Shown piece by piece: positions 47,533 through 59,500 of a stretch of DNA of 64,000 nt. The first letter of the stretch is position 1. Each line of letters opens with the position of its first letter. The notes beneath the pieces are model-generated. The model was not told the DNA's origin and ran no database searches. It saw nothing but the letters and a program-made list of their open reading frames with translations. Both the position numbers and the translations under genes were made by a program. Source of the stretch: Echinococcus granulosus (taxonomy: Eukaryota > Platyhelminthes > Cestoda > Cyclophyllidea > Taeniidae); NCBI RefSeq assembly GCF_000524195.1, contig NW_020170382.1, forward strand, positions 266,768 through 330,767, read 5' to 3'.

Positions 47533-50500
47533 ATGCCATTACAGAACGCATTCATTCTAGCCGTATTACTTATCTGGAGTTCAGTGGCTGCTAAACATCA
47601 TAGTAAATCCAACTGGAGAGATGTCTACGAGGAATTTTATGATCAGCTTCCAAAACACTTTCCAATTGAGCAGCTGTCGTACTTCGCTGGTTGGCGCCAA
47701 CACCAGGGCGGAACTTATGAGAATTCCCTGCTTGCAGGTCCTTTTCTTAAACAATAACCAAATCAAATACTTGCAATTTTCTGCCTTATCTAATTCTTTT
47801 CCAATTTACTTCTTCCTTTTGAAAGCAGCTTAGCAATTCAGATTAAAGATGAGAACGGCTTGATAAAAGGGAGACTATTGTGTCTGATGGAATTGAAAAA
47901 GAGAGGAAAAGAATAAAATAGAGAAGGAAAGGAATAGTGAGATTAATTTTACAGTTTAGTTTTATTAGAATTTTCCGATGCAGTTGTTTATTTATCAATT
48001 GTTTCATGCTTCTAAATTAGGCGCATACCACACAGGCAGGATGTACGTCACTCTCAACACTTTACAGTTATAATTCTTCCTCAGAATAAATATTCCTAAG
48101 CAATACTGAAATGAGTCTTCTCTTTCAGGTAAACAAGTTCAAGATTGGAGGAGATGGGGCTGGCCAATAGTGAAAATGGTCAATTTTACCGTCCGTCTTC
48201 TGCGTGGACCGCCTGAGAAGGGTCCGTGGAACGATGTTGTGATTCTCGATAGATCTACCCATGTAGAGGGTCGACGTGCTCAAAACTACGGTAGCTTTAT
48301 TGCCCTTTACAATTAGTATATGCTTAAGCTAAAAGACAGCTATTTGAGATGGAACCTTGAAACTTAATATGGCAACCCTAGTTGAGATAAATTGCAAAAA
48401 AACTGCTTAAGCAGTGCAAACTTATTCCCAGAAGTGGAGACGTCATCGGCGCAAAGTTGTTTTTTATATGTGTATGAGCGAAGCGGTTTGCCATCCAAAA
48501 GGAATTGCTCCTGAAGCAGTCAGAGATGAGTTGTGAGTATGTAAATGATCTCAGAAGTATTCAACGCATTAGACGTTTGAGTAGTAACCAAAGTGGTGCC
48601 TTCTACTAAACTTCCAAACACATTTGCCCTTGTTTTGAATTTCCAACATTATTGTAGCGTCCCAAGTCTTTCTTAGTGTCAAAAGGGTTCATAATACTAG
48701 GGCAGAAAATGTTATTTCCGATCTACAGGTTGGGTGAGGGGTAACCGGTATAGCCCAAAGGCCGTGCCTCTCGGCGGAGGCACCATGACTAAGTCTTAAG
48801 TGCGCGAGCAACGGAAACAAGAAACTAAATAAACTATCAAAGTATTGCATCATGATACGTGTTAAAGGGCTTAATTTCAATTTTTTAGTCACATTCAGCT
48901 GTACAGATCGACAGCCTCACGGAAATGAAACTTGTTTCTTGGAAGAGAAGATCACTATTCCCGTGTACTGTGGTTTTTCTGGAGCTGGCAATGCAACCGG
49001 TCGACCGGTTTTTGTGAACTATGCCCGAGACAACGATATGGCTGTTTTTACAAGCGCACAGGAGCTCTGTCTTCAGGACATCATCGTGGTGGCTCAACAC
49101 GGCTACACGTCCTACGGCAGCAAGGTACGGCAGGTGGTGAAGCATTGTGCCAGACTGCATAGCAGTGCATTGCCCGGAGGAATGGTTATCTATAGGGACC
49201 CCACGGATTATGGACCAGACATCAAGGTGTATCCCGAGGGAATTGGTCTTCCCACTGATGGGGTCGCCTATCGGATTGCCATTTATTGGTGAGTTCATAA
49301 ATACAGCCACAAAATACAACTGCTGAGGAAGAGGTGGACGTAGTACAGGAGGTCTGGGAGGGTAATAGGCTGGAAAGCCCATGGACCTACAGGGGTCAAC
49401 AGTGACAGAAAGACAAAACTAGTCGCTTCATCTTTCCTGACGAAGCAGATATGATAATACACAGGAATAAAATTAAGGCATTTGAGATTAGCATTGGAAA
49501 CGGAAATAAGAGGAGGCATTATAAACTTTTGAATATAATTAAAACACAATGCAGCCCTCTGAGTCTTTCAGGTGGGCTGAGAGGTTACTGGCAAGGCTTA
49601 AGGTCATGCCAGAGAGCGGAATTATAATAGCGGAGCCTCAAGTGTCCACGAAAGCAAAATGAAGAGCTAAAAGAATTGTCAAAGTATCACATCATAACTG
49701 AATGCACCAACCTCATTTCTACCTTAGCTGCACTAGACAATACTTGCCGTTGTTTTCAACCAGCGGATTTATCAAATGAATACTCCTTGTTTTGTAACCA
49801 AAAAGTGTTTATTTTACAATTTTTTGCAATTCGAGATGGTGTTTACAAGATTGAGAGGGCAGAGGACCAGGCCGTCGCACCATTTCCGGTGCAGACAGTT
49901 AACTACAATGACGCCGAAGTCATAATAAATGGCATTGGTGGTAAACCGATTCCTAAGGAGTGGGAACCGTGCACAATAAAATTTATGGGGCCCGAAGGCG
50001 AAAAGTGAGCAGCACTTAATGTGATTTTTTAACCCTCACTTATGTCATAATTGGGTAGAAATGATAGCCTTTTCTATGGTGCTGCTTTGTGTCTGTAATA
50101 TAGCTTGATTCGACTAGAAGTACTGAACCGAATGGACGAGACGCCATCCACACTTGTCAACGCTATCGGCATAATGCCGGGTAGAGGTCCTGAGGCGGAT
50201 AAGTATGTGGTCTTTGGTAATCATCGTGACGCATGGGTTCAGGGCGCCAGCGATCCTCATTCTGGTACTGTTGTTCTACAAGGCATCGCCTATCTCCTTG
50301 GGATGGCCTATCAAAAAGGTGAGCCGTAAATTAGGAAATGGGAGATGGAAAGGAAATGGTTGAAAAAAAAGAGAACTATGCAACTCAGAGAGCGCAAATT
50401 AAACCTTAATGTTTACTTTTAAAGGTATGGATGAATTCCAGTTCATAGGGTAAATAGCATGCATTCGTTCCAAAGTATGATAGCAAAGAGATCTTGAAGG

Positions 50501-52980
50501 AGTTTATGATGTCGGCTGTAGGATGGCATCCAAAACGTAGCATTGTGATCGCGAGCTGGGATGCCGAAGAGGTGGGTTTGATTGGCTCGACGGAGTTTAC
50601 CGAGCTCTACCGAGACGAACTTCTGGCCAAAGCGGTGGTCTACTTTAATCAGGACTAGCCTGTAAAAGGCAACGCCACCTTTACCATACGAACCGATCAG
50701 TTACTTGAAAAAGCCCTCCTCGATAGTGCGGAAAGCGTGCATGGACCGTGTGATGCCTCGATGAGTTTCCTTGAGGAGTGGGGCCAACGAAAGAACAGAA
50801 GTAAGGGTGAGCAACCAGGGTATGTTACATTACCTACAATTCTGCATTAATAAAGGTCTAATGAAGTCAACAAAGCTGTAGATACTATGCGTAACTGATT
50901 AAAGGAATCACCTTAAAATCCACTAAAGGTAGATTTTATTCATTGAGAATCCCAAAAATGCCTCGAGAAATGTACCTATGGACGGAGATAGGATACATTG
51001 TAGAGACACCAACCAAAATGCCTCCATCTTTGAGAGCAATAGGTTGATGATACTGCAATTAATAACTGACTAATCTAGTCCCATCTTTGATCATTCTTTT
51101 TAATTGTAGATTACAGTCATTATGACAAAATTACCATTTTATTGCAGAACCGTTCCAGTAGGCGGTTCCACAGATCACGTCCTCTTCCAATATCAGTTTG
51201 GAATCCCATCTACTTATCCACAATTTGCACCTGTGAGTGTTTTTTTGTCAACAAGTCCATCAACCGTTGGTGAATTTTTCAGAAGCTCTGACTTATCTGA
51301 GGAGGTAAAGTGAAACCAGGCCTTCTGAGTTCATGCAAGAAACCAAATGATATTGGAGTTGCCGCATAAAGATAGTAAGAATGGCTAAAATACGATAGGA
51401 CAATGTGCTTTGTGTTGTTATCAATGCCGAATTGCTGACCTCTGTGAGGGATTTATGTGGTTGAAAATCCCTCAGGTCAAGGGAACGGTGGGGAAATTTT
51501 TCGGTCTAGTTACTGTACTATGGACATAGTGTAGTTAGTGTTATTGTAATGCACAAAAAACTGCCTTAAGTACAGAATGTGTGCTAGCTTCACTGCCACC
51601 ACTGGGAAAACTCATTTCTTGTGCAAATCCCGACTACTGATTCGGCATCAGCCATGAACTCAGGAGAAGGTAAATGTTCCAAGAGCTAGCCGGCTGTATT
51701 TTCACAGAGCCAAATGATTGCCGTGTTGTAGACTGGGACCCATCAAGGTCGGAATGTCTGCCAACTTGTAGATGTGCGGCCATCTTCGAAACACTAACCA
51801 CGTTCCAACGTATTACTGTCATCACCGTAGTTTACCAAGGCACGCCATTAGATGGAGATACCACTACCAATACTTATCACCTATATAAAAAGTTTCCAGA
51901 CTAGACTAGCCCACGATGTGTTCACTGACTGTTAATAAGAGGATAAACTTGCTACATTACCCTCCAATCATAAGTCTTGGTTTGACTCAAGTGCCTTTTG
52001 TGCCTGAAGAGTTCTGATTTTTTCTTCTCCATCATGTAGGAACCGCCTCTGTATGAAGCTCCCTCCTACCACACCGCCTACGATTCGGTAGCTATGGCAG
52101 TGAGGTTCACTGACCCACCATGCAGCTCCGACGGCACCTTACTTCCACTTCACCACTTCCTCATTCGCTATCATTTCCACCTCTTGCTCAAATTCTCCAG
52201 CAGTCGGCGTTTGCCCATTTATCCAGTTCCAAAGGCTACTGCGCTGGCACAGTCCTGGAGCAGCATTGTTTACGATGACTACGAAACATCCAACATTACG
52301 GCACTCTATGGCATTAATCTCGGTAGGATCGGGCTTGGGTAATCAGGATGCTGAGAAGCTGGTATATTTTGATGACCGCAATCAGCTTTAATCCTTTTTA
52401 TGTCCCAGCAGAATGATTTATAGGCTACACGAGCTTAATGGCAGACAAAATGTCTACTTTTTTTCTAATTCGATGCTTCTCACTTTAAGGTTACGTTAGT
52501 GAGGGCATTGGAGACTTTAAACGCCTCAAAGGTCTTCGAAAAGTACTTTGACAGACTTGAGTACGGGAAACAGAGGTAAGCGTGATGCTATAACCTTATC
52601 AGATTCTAGTACGCTTTTGTTTGAAGAGGATGTCAGAAATTCCACCCTTGTCATTTAGGTGCTACCCCCTCTACAATGACATGCTTGGGCGCCTCTCAAA
52701 ACATTTTATCACCTATGAGAGTGCCACCATGCCAAGACACGTTCTTGTTGACAGTTCATACGCCTCGACCCACTGCGACAGTTACTTCCCCAAGATCCGC
52801 ACTGTTCTTCAAAAACTGAGCCAATGTGCCTATGAGGAGTCTGCACCTCTGGTGAAGGAGCTTAAAACTGAACTCTCCATCCTCGTAACTGCCTTTACCT
52901 CTGCAGCAAATTTGCTTCGTGGAGGACTTCTTGGTTCACTGAGCTCAGTGAATGCATTTTCCTGCGCTCGCTCTAATTAG
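47533..52980 (+). pseudogene. FOLH1/NAALAD-like: Glutamate carboxypeptidase II-like M28 metallopeptidase, probably inactivated
   Basis: Homologue of GCPII/NAALADase/PSMA (transferrin-receptor-like M28 zinc peptidases, type II membrane or secreted ectopeptidases). Exons: 47533-47737 (MPLQNAFILAVLLIWSSVAA leader), 48129-48290, 48889-49288 (PVFVNYARDNDM, VVAQHGYTSYGSKVR), 49836-50004, 50104-50318 (VFGNHRDAWVQGASDPHSG: zinc ligands His and Asp), 50522-50819 ([17 protein letters not shown]: catalytic Glu and zinc Glu; YFNQD: zinc Asp), 51148-51232, 52040-52322 (SYHTAYDS: last zinc His), about 52501-52575, 52659-52980 (dimerisation domain to TAG). Phases agree except between the third and fourth exons, where the conserved GDPLTPG segment is missing. 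A TAG at 50656-50658 lies in frame directly after the zinc Asp. The rest is well conserved, so loss is recent, or these are sequence errors. Convergent with the TRPC gene, 0.55 kb apart. Confidence 0.8.
48718..48835 (-). mobile_element. Reverse-oriented TRIM LTR fragment inside a peptidase intron
   Basis: The reverse complement contains the first part of the LTR core: TTTCTTGTTTCCGTTG, then GCGCACTTAAGACT, then CATGGTGCCTCC and the ending that corresponds to CAGTAGCCCCCAG. Only about 110 bases are present, without body sequence. It lies in the intron before the exon starting at 48889, antisense to the gene. Confidence 0.55.
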
Positions 52981-53529
52981 AGATACCAAGAGTCCCTTTC
53001 TTCCTCCTCTTCCATCAGCGTTCATGATAATTTTACATGGTGGATGATTTTGACTGCTTTGTGAGTTTGAACTACTTCGAACTAATAATTTGATTACATG
53101 GGTGTTCCTCTTTTGAAATGAGGGGTGTCCGGTACTTCGTTGGTAGTGGCGAAGCGCAGAGGTAGTATTTAGCATGTATTATGAAGACAAGAGTCGGGAT
53201 CCACACTGTGAGGTCTAAATGATTAGCGTTGACTAAAATGCCAGAAGACACATTCTGGTCAAGCGAAGTAATGGAAACATGGAGACTGGTGGCATCAGAT
53301 CGAGAAAAAAAGGTACTTTTTAGCGGTGCTTAACGACGCTACCTTCAGGCCAATGCTTTTAAGAGGATAGCCAGTAATCAAAAGAAAGCCTTGCTAGTGA
53401 TTAATTTTTTCGTGTGAAAGTGCACAGTTTTGATGCAATTACTTTTCGGGGTGAGGAAGAGAATGGGAAAAATGTCATTCCTCATTGGGACCGATATAAC
53501 ATTCACCACTCATTCAGCTTCGCCTTGTA
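52981..53529. other. Convergent 3' spacer between the peptidase and TRPC genes
   Basis: Holds the 3' untranslated ends of two convergent genes. No gene or clear repeat was seen. No unambiguous polyadenylation signal pair could be assigned. Confidence 0.4.
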
Positions 53530-56500
53530 TTAGACAAAATCGGTCCTGTCCACCTCCTTCAATCTGGTCGGCTCAGAGATCTCCCCACTTTCAAATGGTG
53601 AAGTCACGCTGCTCCCTTCAACCGCATGGACATCACGATGTTGTTTCCCCGTGCTCTTCTGTGTTATCGAATCATCGTTTGATGTCTCTATAGTGTCATC
53701 CGTCTGTAGTGGAGGCTTCTCTTCTGCTGTGCTTATCTCTATTTCAGGCACAAATGCGGGGTTTGAGTAAGAAGGACCTGCAGGAGCATGCTCGGAGACC
53801 GGCAAAGACTTTCCAAACTCTTGCGGTTTTTCTACAGAGGGTACAGTTCCGGTTGCTTGGGTAGATGGTTTGCTAACACCAACACCTTCATAAAGATCCT
53901 CAGGTGCCTCTGTCGTATCCAATTCATCTAAATTTGCATTAGAAACTTTCCATGAGGGATTCCTCACTCGACGGCTCGCTCTCCGTCGTAGTCGACCGAC
54001 TGGAAAAAGAGACGCGGGGATGATAATGAAGTAGATGAGGATTGTTTGGATGTGTACTTAATTTTAAAGATTTAAACACTTTATGCGGCCTTTCAGTCCT
54101 TCTGTACATTGAAAATGAAACTTTCTTTATAGTAGTAAACATTATTACTTCTTCAGAGATATAATTCTTTAGTACTTCCAAGTTACGATAGTGCATCAGG
54201 TAGCAAAAAGTGCAGTATTTTATAACTACCCTTCATCTGAAAGAGTTAACGCAATATTTAACCCTAAAAACAACAATGACAGTTTTGTAAATGTATTTTC
54301 CTGTCTCCAGACTCATCTTGAAAAATTAAATAAATCGTTCCTTTTGTCTACTGAAATACCTTATAAGTAGGTGAACACAAGACCAACAAAGCCATGCAAC
54401 ACAATATTGCTCCCAGGTTATCGACTGGAATTGGTATAAGCGAATAAGTCAAAATACAGGCTGCGTTGTTGTTATAATTGGTAAAAAATCCACTTCTCGG
54501 TTTTTTGTTTAAAGCTTTCTTAGGCGCAACTCGTGCACCTTGCTTTTCATAACAAGAAAAAAGTGGCAACGCCACTATGACAGTCTGGATTGGGGTTTGC
54601 TTTTGTAAAATTTGGCCTAGTTAGTCCAATTTTGTACATGAATAAATATCTTTTACCTAGCCTAGATTATCAGATTGCGAACTGCTTAAAGCAAGGTTTA
54701 CTATTCTGAGCGCCTACTACACTAGAACCTTCTCCAACTATCGGTGTAGCGCGAAATGTCTACCCTTTCTGAAGTGATCATCAGAATCGACTTTCATTCC
54801 ATTGTCGCGCAGAATGTCCAGCAACTCGTAGCGAAAAGCGCTAATGTCGCCTTTGATCTCGTTGAGATCGTCTTCTGTTACACCCTGGCCGTCCACATGC
54901 ATCTGACGATGCATGAGGTAACGATTCACCAACTCTCGCATCACCGTCGCATGACGCTGCTCCTTCTTATTCACCTTTTGCACCTTTTCCTAAAAAGTAG
55001 ATAGTTTTAATCCGAATGATCAGAAGAATTCGAGGCAATTTTAGGGAAAGGCGGGACCATCGAGACCTGAAACAGATGCTGAGTGTTAACAGCATTTATT
55101 GACTACAGTGTTGGGAACTGGGAACCACCGCTGCCATGTAAACACTTTTTCCCCGCTCTGCTTTTAAACTACTACACCAAAGCTTTTTCATCTACCATGT
55201 TTAAAGCCCCATTTTCATTTGTCAGTGTCAACAAATGTGACTATCTCTGATCACAGCGAAGTTTTGAAAAAACGAGGCCTTCTGGGTGTGGTTGTAAGGT
55301 TTTTTAGCACCATTGATGGAAAAAGGTATACATACTGTGCAGTAACCACAGTAACCGTTTGCAGGAGAATAAAAAGAACTTTCAAATCTGTCAAAAAGGG
55401 GTTATGATTGCAGTTAAATGGCGCATATTCCACCATTGCTAAAAAGAGGCAGCACCGAGATTAAATGGGATGAATAGAATAAAATAGAGGAGAGGGTACT
55501 TCAAATAGAAATAGCAAGAGATGCTATCGTGGCGTTACTACATGCAGTGATAGATGGTAAGTTTATCCCTCTACCAATAGCCAGTCAACTCAAACAACAA
55601 AGTTTGCGAATCAGCGCAGAAGTCTCCGAGCACAGTACAGTGAAGGTGGCTCTCTGCAACTCAGCAGTAAGATATTTAAACAATGCAAGTGTTTAAAAGA
55701 CTGTGGCAATGTAACTCTCGGATTTGGTAATGGACCACTGAGGGCTCAGCCAGTCGGCCTGGCCTTCAGGCCATGCAGTAGCCCCCAGCCCATTCTCTAC
55801 GTCTACAATGCATATTCTAACCCAGGGCTATGTCTTCTTTCGTCGTCAAGGAAGTCTTGTAACGCTACAGTATGTCTATTCCAGAGTCTCAGTTTGGCTA
55901 GTACGATGAGTTCAATAGAACGATTGAATGAAGCTAAATTATCAACAAGAAGGTTAAATACAATAGCGGCAGAAGTTTTGCATCGATCGGCATGCAAAGT
56001 ACTTTAAGATCCTTGATAGGTAGACAATTTCCAAAGGTCATTCCTCTCTACGTCGTTTGTGAGTATAATTGACCACAACGGGCTTTTGGGTGGTTCATCT
56101 CTTCCACACTGTCACCGTCTTCAATTAATGCATACTGAAACAAAGTACATCATCCCAAGACAATTCCAAACGCCTTAAAAAGGTGGTGCTCAGCCCCCTT
56201 TTTCCTCTCTCATCACTCACCTTAATCGAGTCCCATTCAAAGTCGGATTTGTCATCCCCATCACGTTTGCAGTGACAGCACTTGAAGAGCCATTTAAAGG
56301 TGTTTCGACCTGGAAGGAGATTAAAGGGGACCGCAAGAGCAGAGCCCTCAGCAAAGTAACTGATCCACAGCTTTGAGCGGGCAAACTTCCACTCAGTATC
56401 CGCTTGTTCCTACATAGAGCAAAATCGTTGTTACATTTCTTATTCTTCCCGTCCCCGACGTGAAATCAAATTTCAGAATATAACAGAAGACACTAACATG

Positions 56501-59500
56501 AAGTTGTCTTGACAAATTTTGATTCGCCTTAATTAATTAAGAGTGGATTTTCCTATTATTGAGCTGGTAAAGAAGTAGAAGTGGAGAGATTTACCCAAAT
56601 TTGTTGATAAGAATTGTTCATCATCGCAATGAGCATATTGAGGAGAACAATGAACGCGATACAGGAGTAGGTTCCGAATATAAGCTTTCCTAAAGTAGTA
56701 AAAACAAGTTAAGGAACAAAGTTAAGGGAATGTATCATGAAGGAGGCTAAAGATTTGCCAACTTACCAATAAATTCGGTGAAAGAGTGCGGATATTCCAG
56801 ATCAAAATTTGTGAGATCTATGAGACCGTAGGTAGACCAATAGAGGGATTGAGCTATTTCGAAGAGACTGTAAAAGTAATGCCACTTGAACACACTTACA
56901 AACGATATACAAGCGTTAAAGGAGTTCATTAACACAAATCTGCTAAAAAGATAAGTTTACTTTGATATTATGCCCATCTAAAGCTGAAAAATGTGGAAAT
57001 TAAAAGAATAAGAACATCTGCAGATGGCATAGCCCTTTAAACTTAATTGATTCGCACGAGACACTGGTTGGTGTAAAGCTTTGGTTGACAGTTCAACTCT
57101 CAGTTTTGGTTATGGAGGTACTGAAGACTCCAACTTTGCACATCCATTAAGTGGCTTGACCTTCTGGCCATGCCAGTAGCCCCACAATCCTTCCGTACGT
57201 CTACTCTACATATTCAGCCCCGTTATTGTGACTTCATTCGCCTTCAGGGCACTACGTTGGTGGTGGAGGAATGCGAATCCGATCCTAAAGGACAACTATC
57301 TTGATTTATATTCCCACATGTTTAACCCCTAAGTAAGGGAAGAAAAGTTCATGCTGCGGAAGGGAGATTCAAGGGCAGTCTCCGACAGAAGGACTGGTAA
57401 TGACGTCTACATTCCCCATTTACTCCAGTCCCATACTATACAGGAATGCCATTAACAACTGAAGCAACACCAGCCCTGACCGTAAACTATCTGGAAACGC
57501 TCCTTACGGAGCTGTCTACGGTATCTGCATGAAGATGTCAATTAGGTGAACACATGATACTTCCTCTACCTCCGTACTAACTGCGCAGATCCTGGATGGA
57601 TATATGGCTGGACGGTACGGAAGTGAGGGCGACGTGGCAAGAAGGAAGAGATGCGAAACTTTCTCCCAACAGAACCGTGCTAACTCCCGTTCCATGTTAT
57701 GTGACTGCTTTTAGGCCAGTGTTCTTATGACTAGCGATGGATATACGTGGTGGCTAGCACATTCTCTCTTCCTCCACTACGGTTCCCAAACAGAATGGTA
57801 TCGGTGGCGTTGTAGTCAGATGTCTTCTCGGACGTAAAATCAATGACAGGCGTGGTTGGGTAGAGGGTACTTTCTTATCAAAACGACTACGTTGTGATGA
57901 CCCATGCGGGAGGCGGACGAAGCGGAACGCCGAGAAAGAGGCACAAAAGTAAGGGGGCTTTGAAATGCTTTGGTTGTTTGTTTAACTCTTTGTTTTGGTT
58001 TCACGGGTACTTACCCTCCGCCTTTGCACTCCTGCTCAGCATCATGGTATTCTGGCTATGGCAGTAGCCTCTCAACCCTTCTATACTTTGGCAATACATT
58101 CTCTGTCCTAGTATTCTTACTCTTTCGGGAATCAGAAACGACTGGGATCGCTACAGTTGGTGAAACTAGTTATCAAACATTAACAAAGAACAGGCAACAT
58201 CTATGGGTAATTCAATTTGAGTGAGTGTGTCAAGGTCATTCATTTGACATAAACACGCTCCTTGCCGGGGTCTTACAGAAAACACACCAGGTTATGGTGT
58301 ACAAAGCTAACAACTGTGACCATGTTGAGGTCAGCGACAGCTTACATCTCCTTGATCGTTTTCCACTCCGACTAATCTGTTTGTGACTCTATTTGCTCCA
58401 GCCAGTCATATCAACAACATGTGAAGCTGTTGGCGCACATGTCACTGACCAGTGGCTTGGACAGGACGAGATGACCTCTATAAGAGCATTATTTGAACAG
58501 TACCATTTAGATTTAATAGAATTACATGAGACTCCAGAAAGAGCTGTAGAAGTATACAATGAATGAAACATCAGCAGCTGAACGGTAAATCCCAAAAGTG
58601 AAGCAGGCTTGCAGTAGAATAAGCGGTGTGCAACATTCCTAGGTCAACACATCCATCGCCAGAGTCTCTAATAAAGAAACATCACCAACGTTTTGACGTT
58701 TTACTGTTCTGATGTGACATCAGCTGTCATCAATTCCTTTTCAATTGAACTCCAGCTCCAATATTGAGAAAGACACTATCTTCCTCAGAACAGGAGCATC
58801 TAACACCTGGTCAACCCTTCATAGTCATGAGTGACACAACCACTTGTCATAAATTTTCTAACAACACATTCGACACATTTGTGACCTAAGAACGAAGTAG
58901 TCGAACAGGGGTCACATTTACGTGATGCTGGTAACTGATGTGTTAAAATGCAATTGTGAAATCGAATGGCATTGTTTTTGCATCCCCAACATGATTCACA
59001 CTTACTTGGTAAGGTATCGTCCACGAGTGATGCAGTAATCATAGACATCCTTCATTCCCTCAGCCAGGCTGAAACGAACGCCCTGACAACTGTTGAACCT
59101 TTCATGTGAGTAGAACCAGTAGAGTTGATTCAGCCCAAATGCAAAGGCCACGAGGACAAGAATGTAGACGCAGAAGAACTTCACGATGTCGTTTAACATT
59201 CTACCAAGGCTGATCTGCAGTGGTCCAAGCTGTGGACTGACGGTGAAAACATAGACCAGCTTGAGCGTGGCAAAGATGTTGGCAATAGCGAAGAGGCTCT
59301 CAGAGATGAGGATGGGGTCGTAGGCGTCCCACTTGCTGCGATCCAGAATTGATGGCTCTCCGTAGGCCCAAACCTAGAGGTTAAACAAAGCAGACTGGTT
59401 ATACCTCTGCCTAAAGTTAATCGAAGGGAGTGTTCATGAAAAGGCACTAAATAATGAGAGTCTAGGGGGTTCTACTCAATGCTACATAATTAAGCTGTCG

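Noticed and set aside
58800..59048. Cys-rich 82-codon minus-strand open frame
   Set aside because: It overlaps the end of a TRPC exon in another frame and continues into the intron; most likely a shadow.
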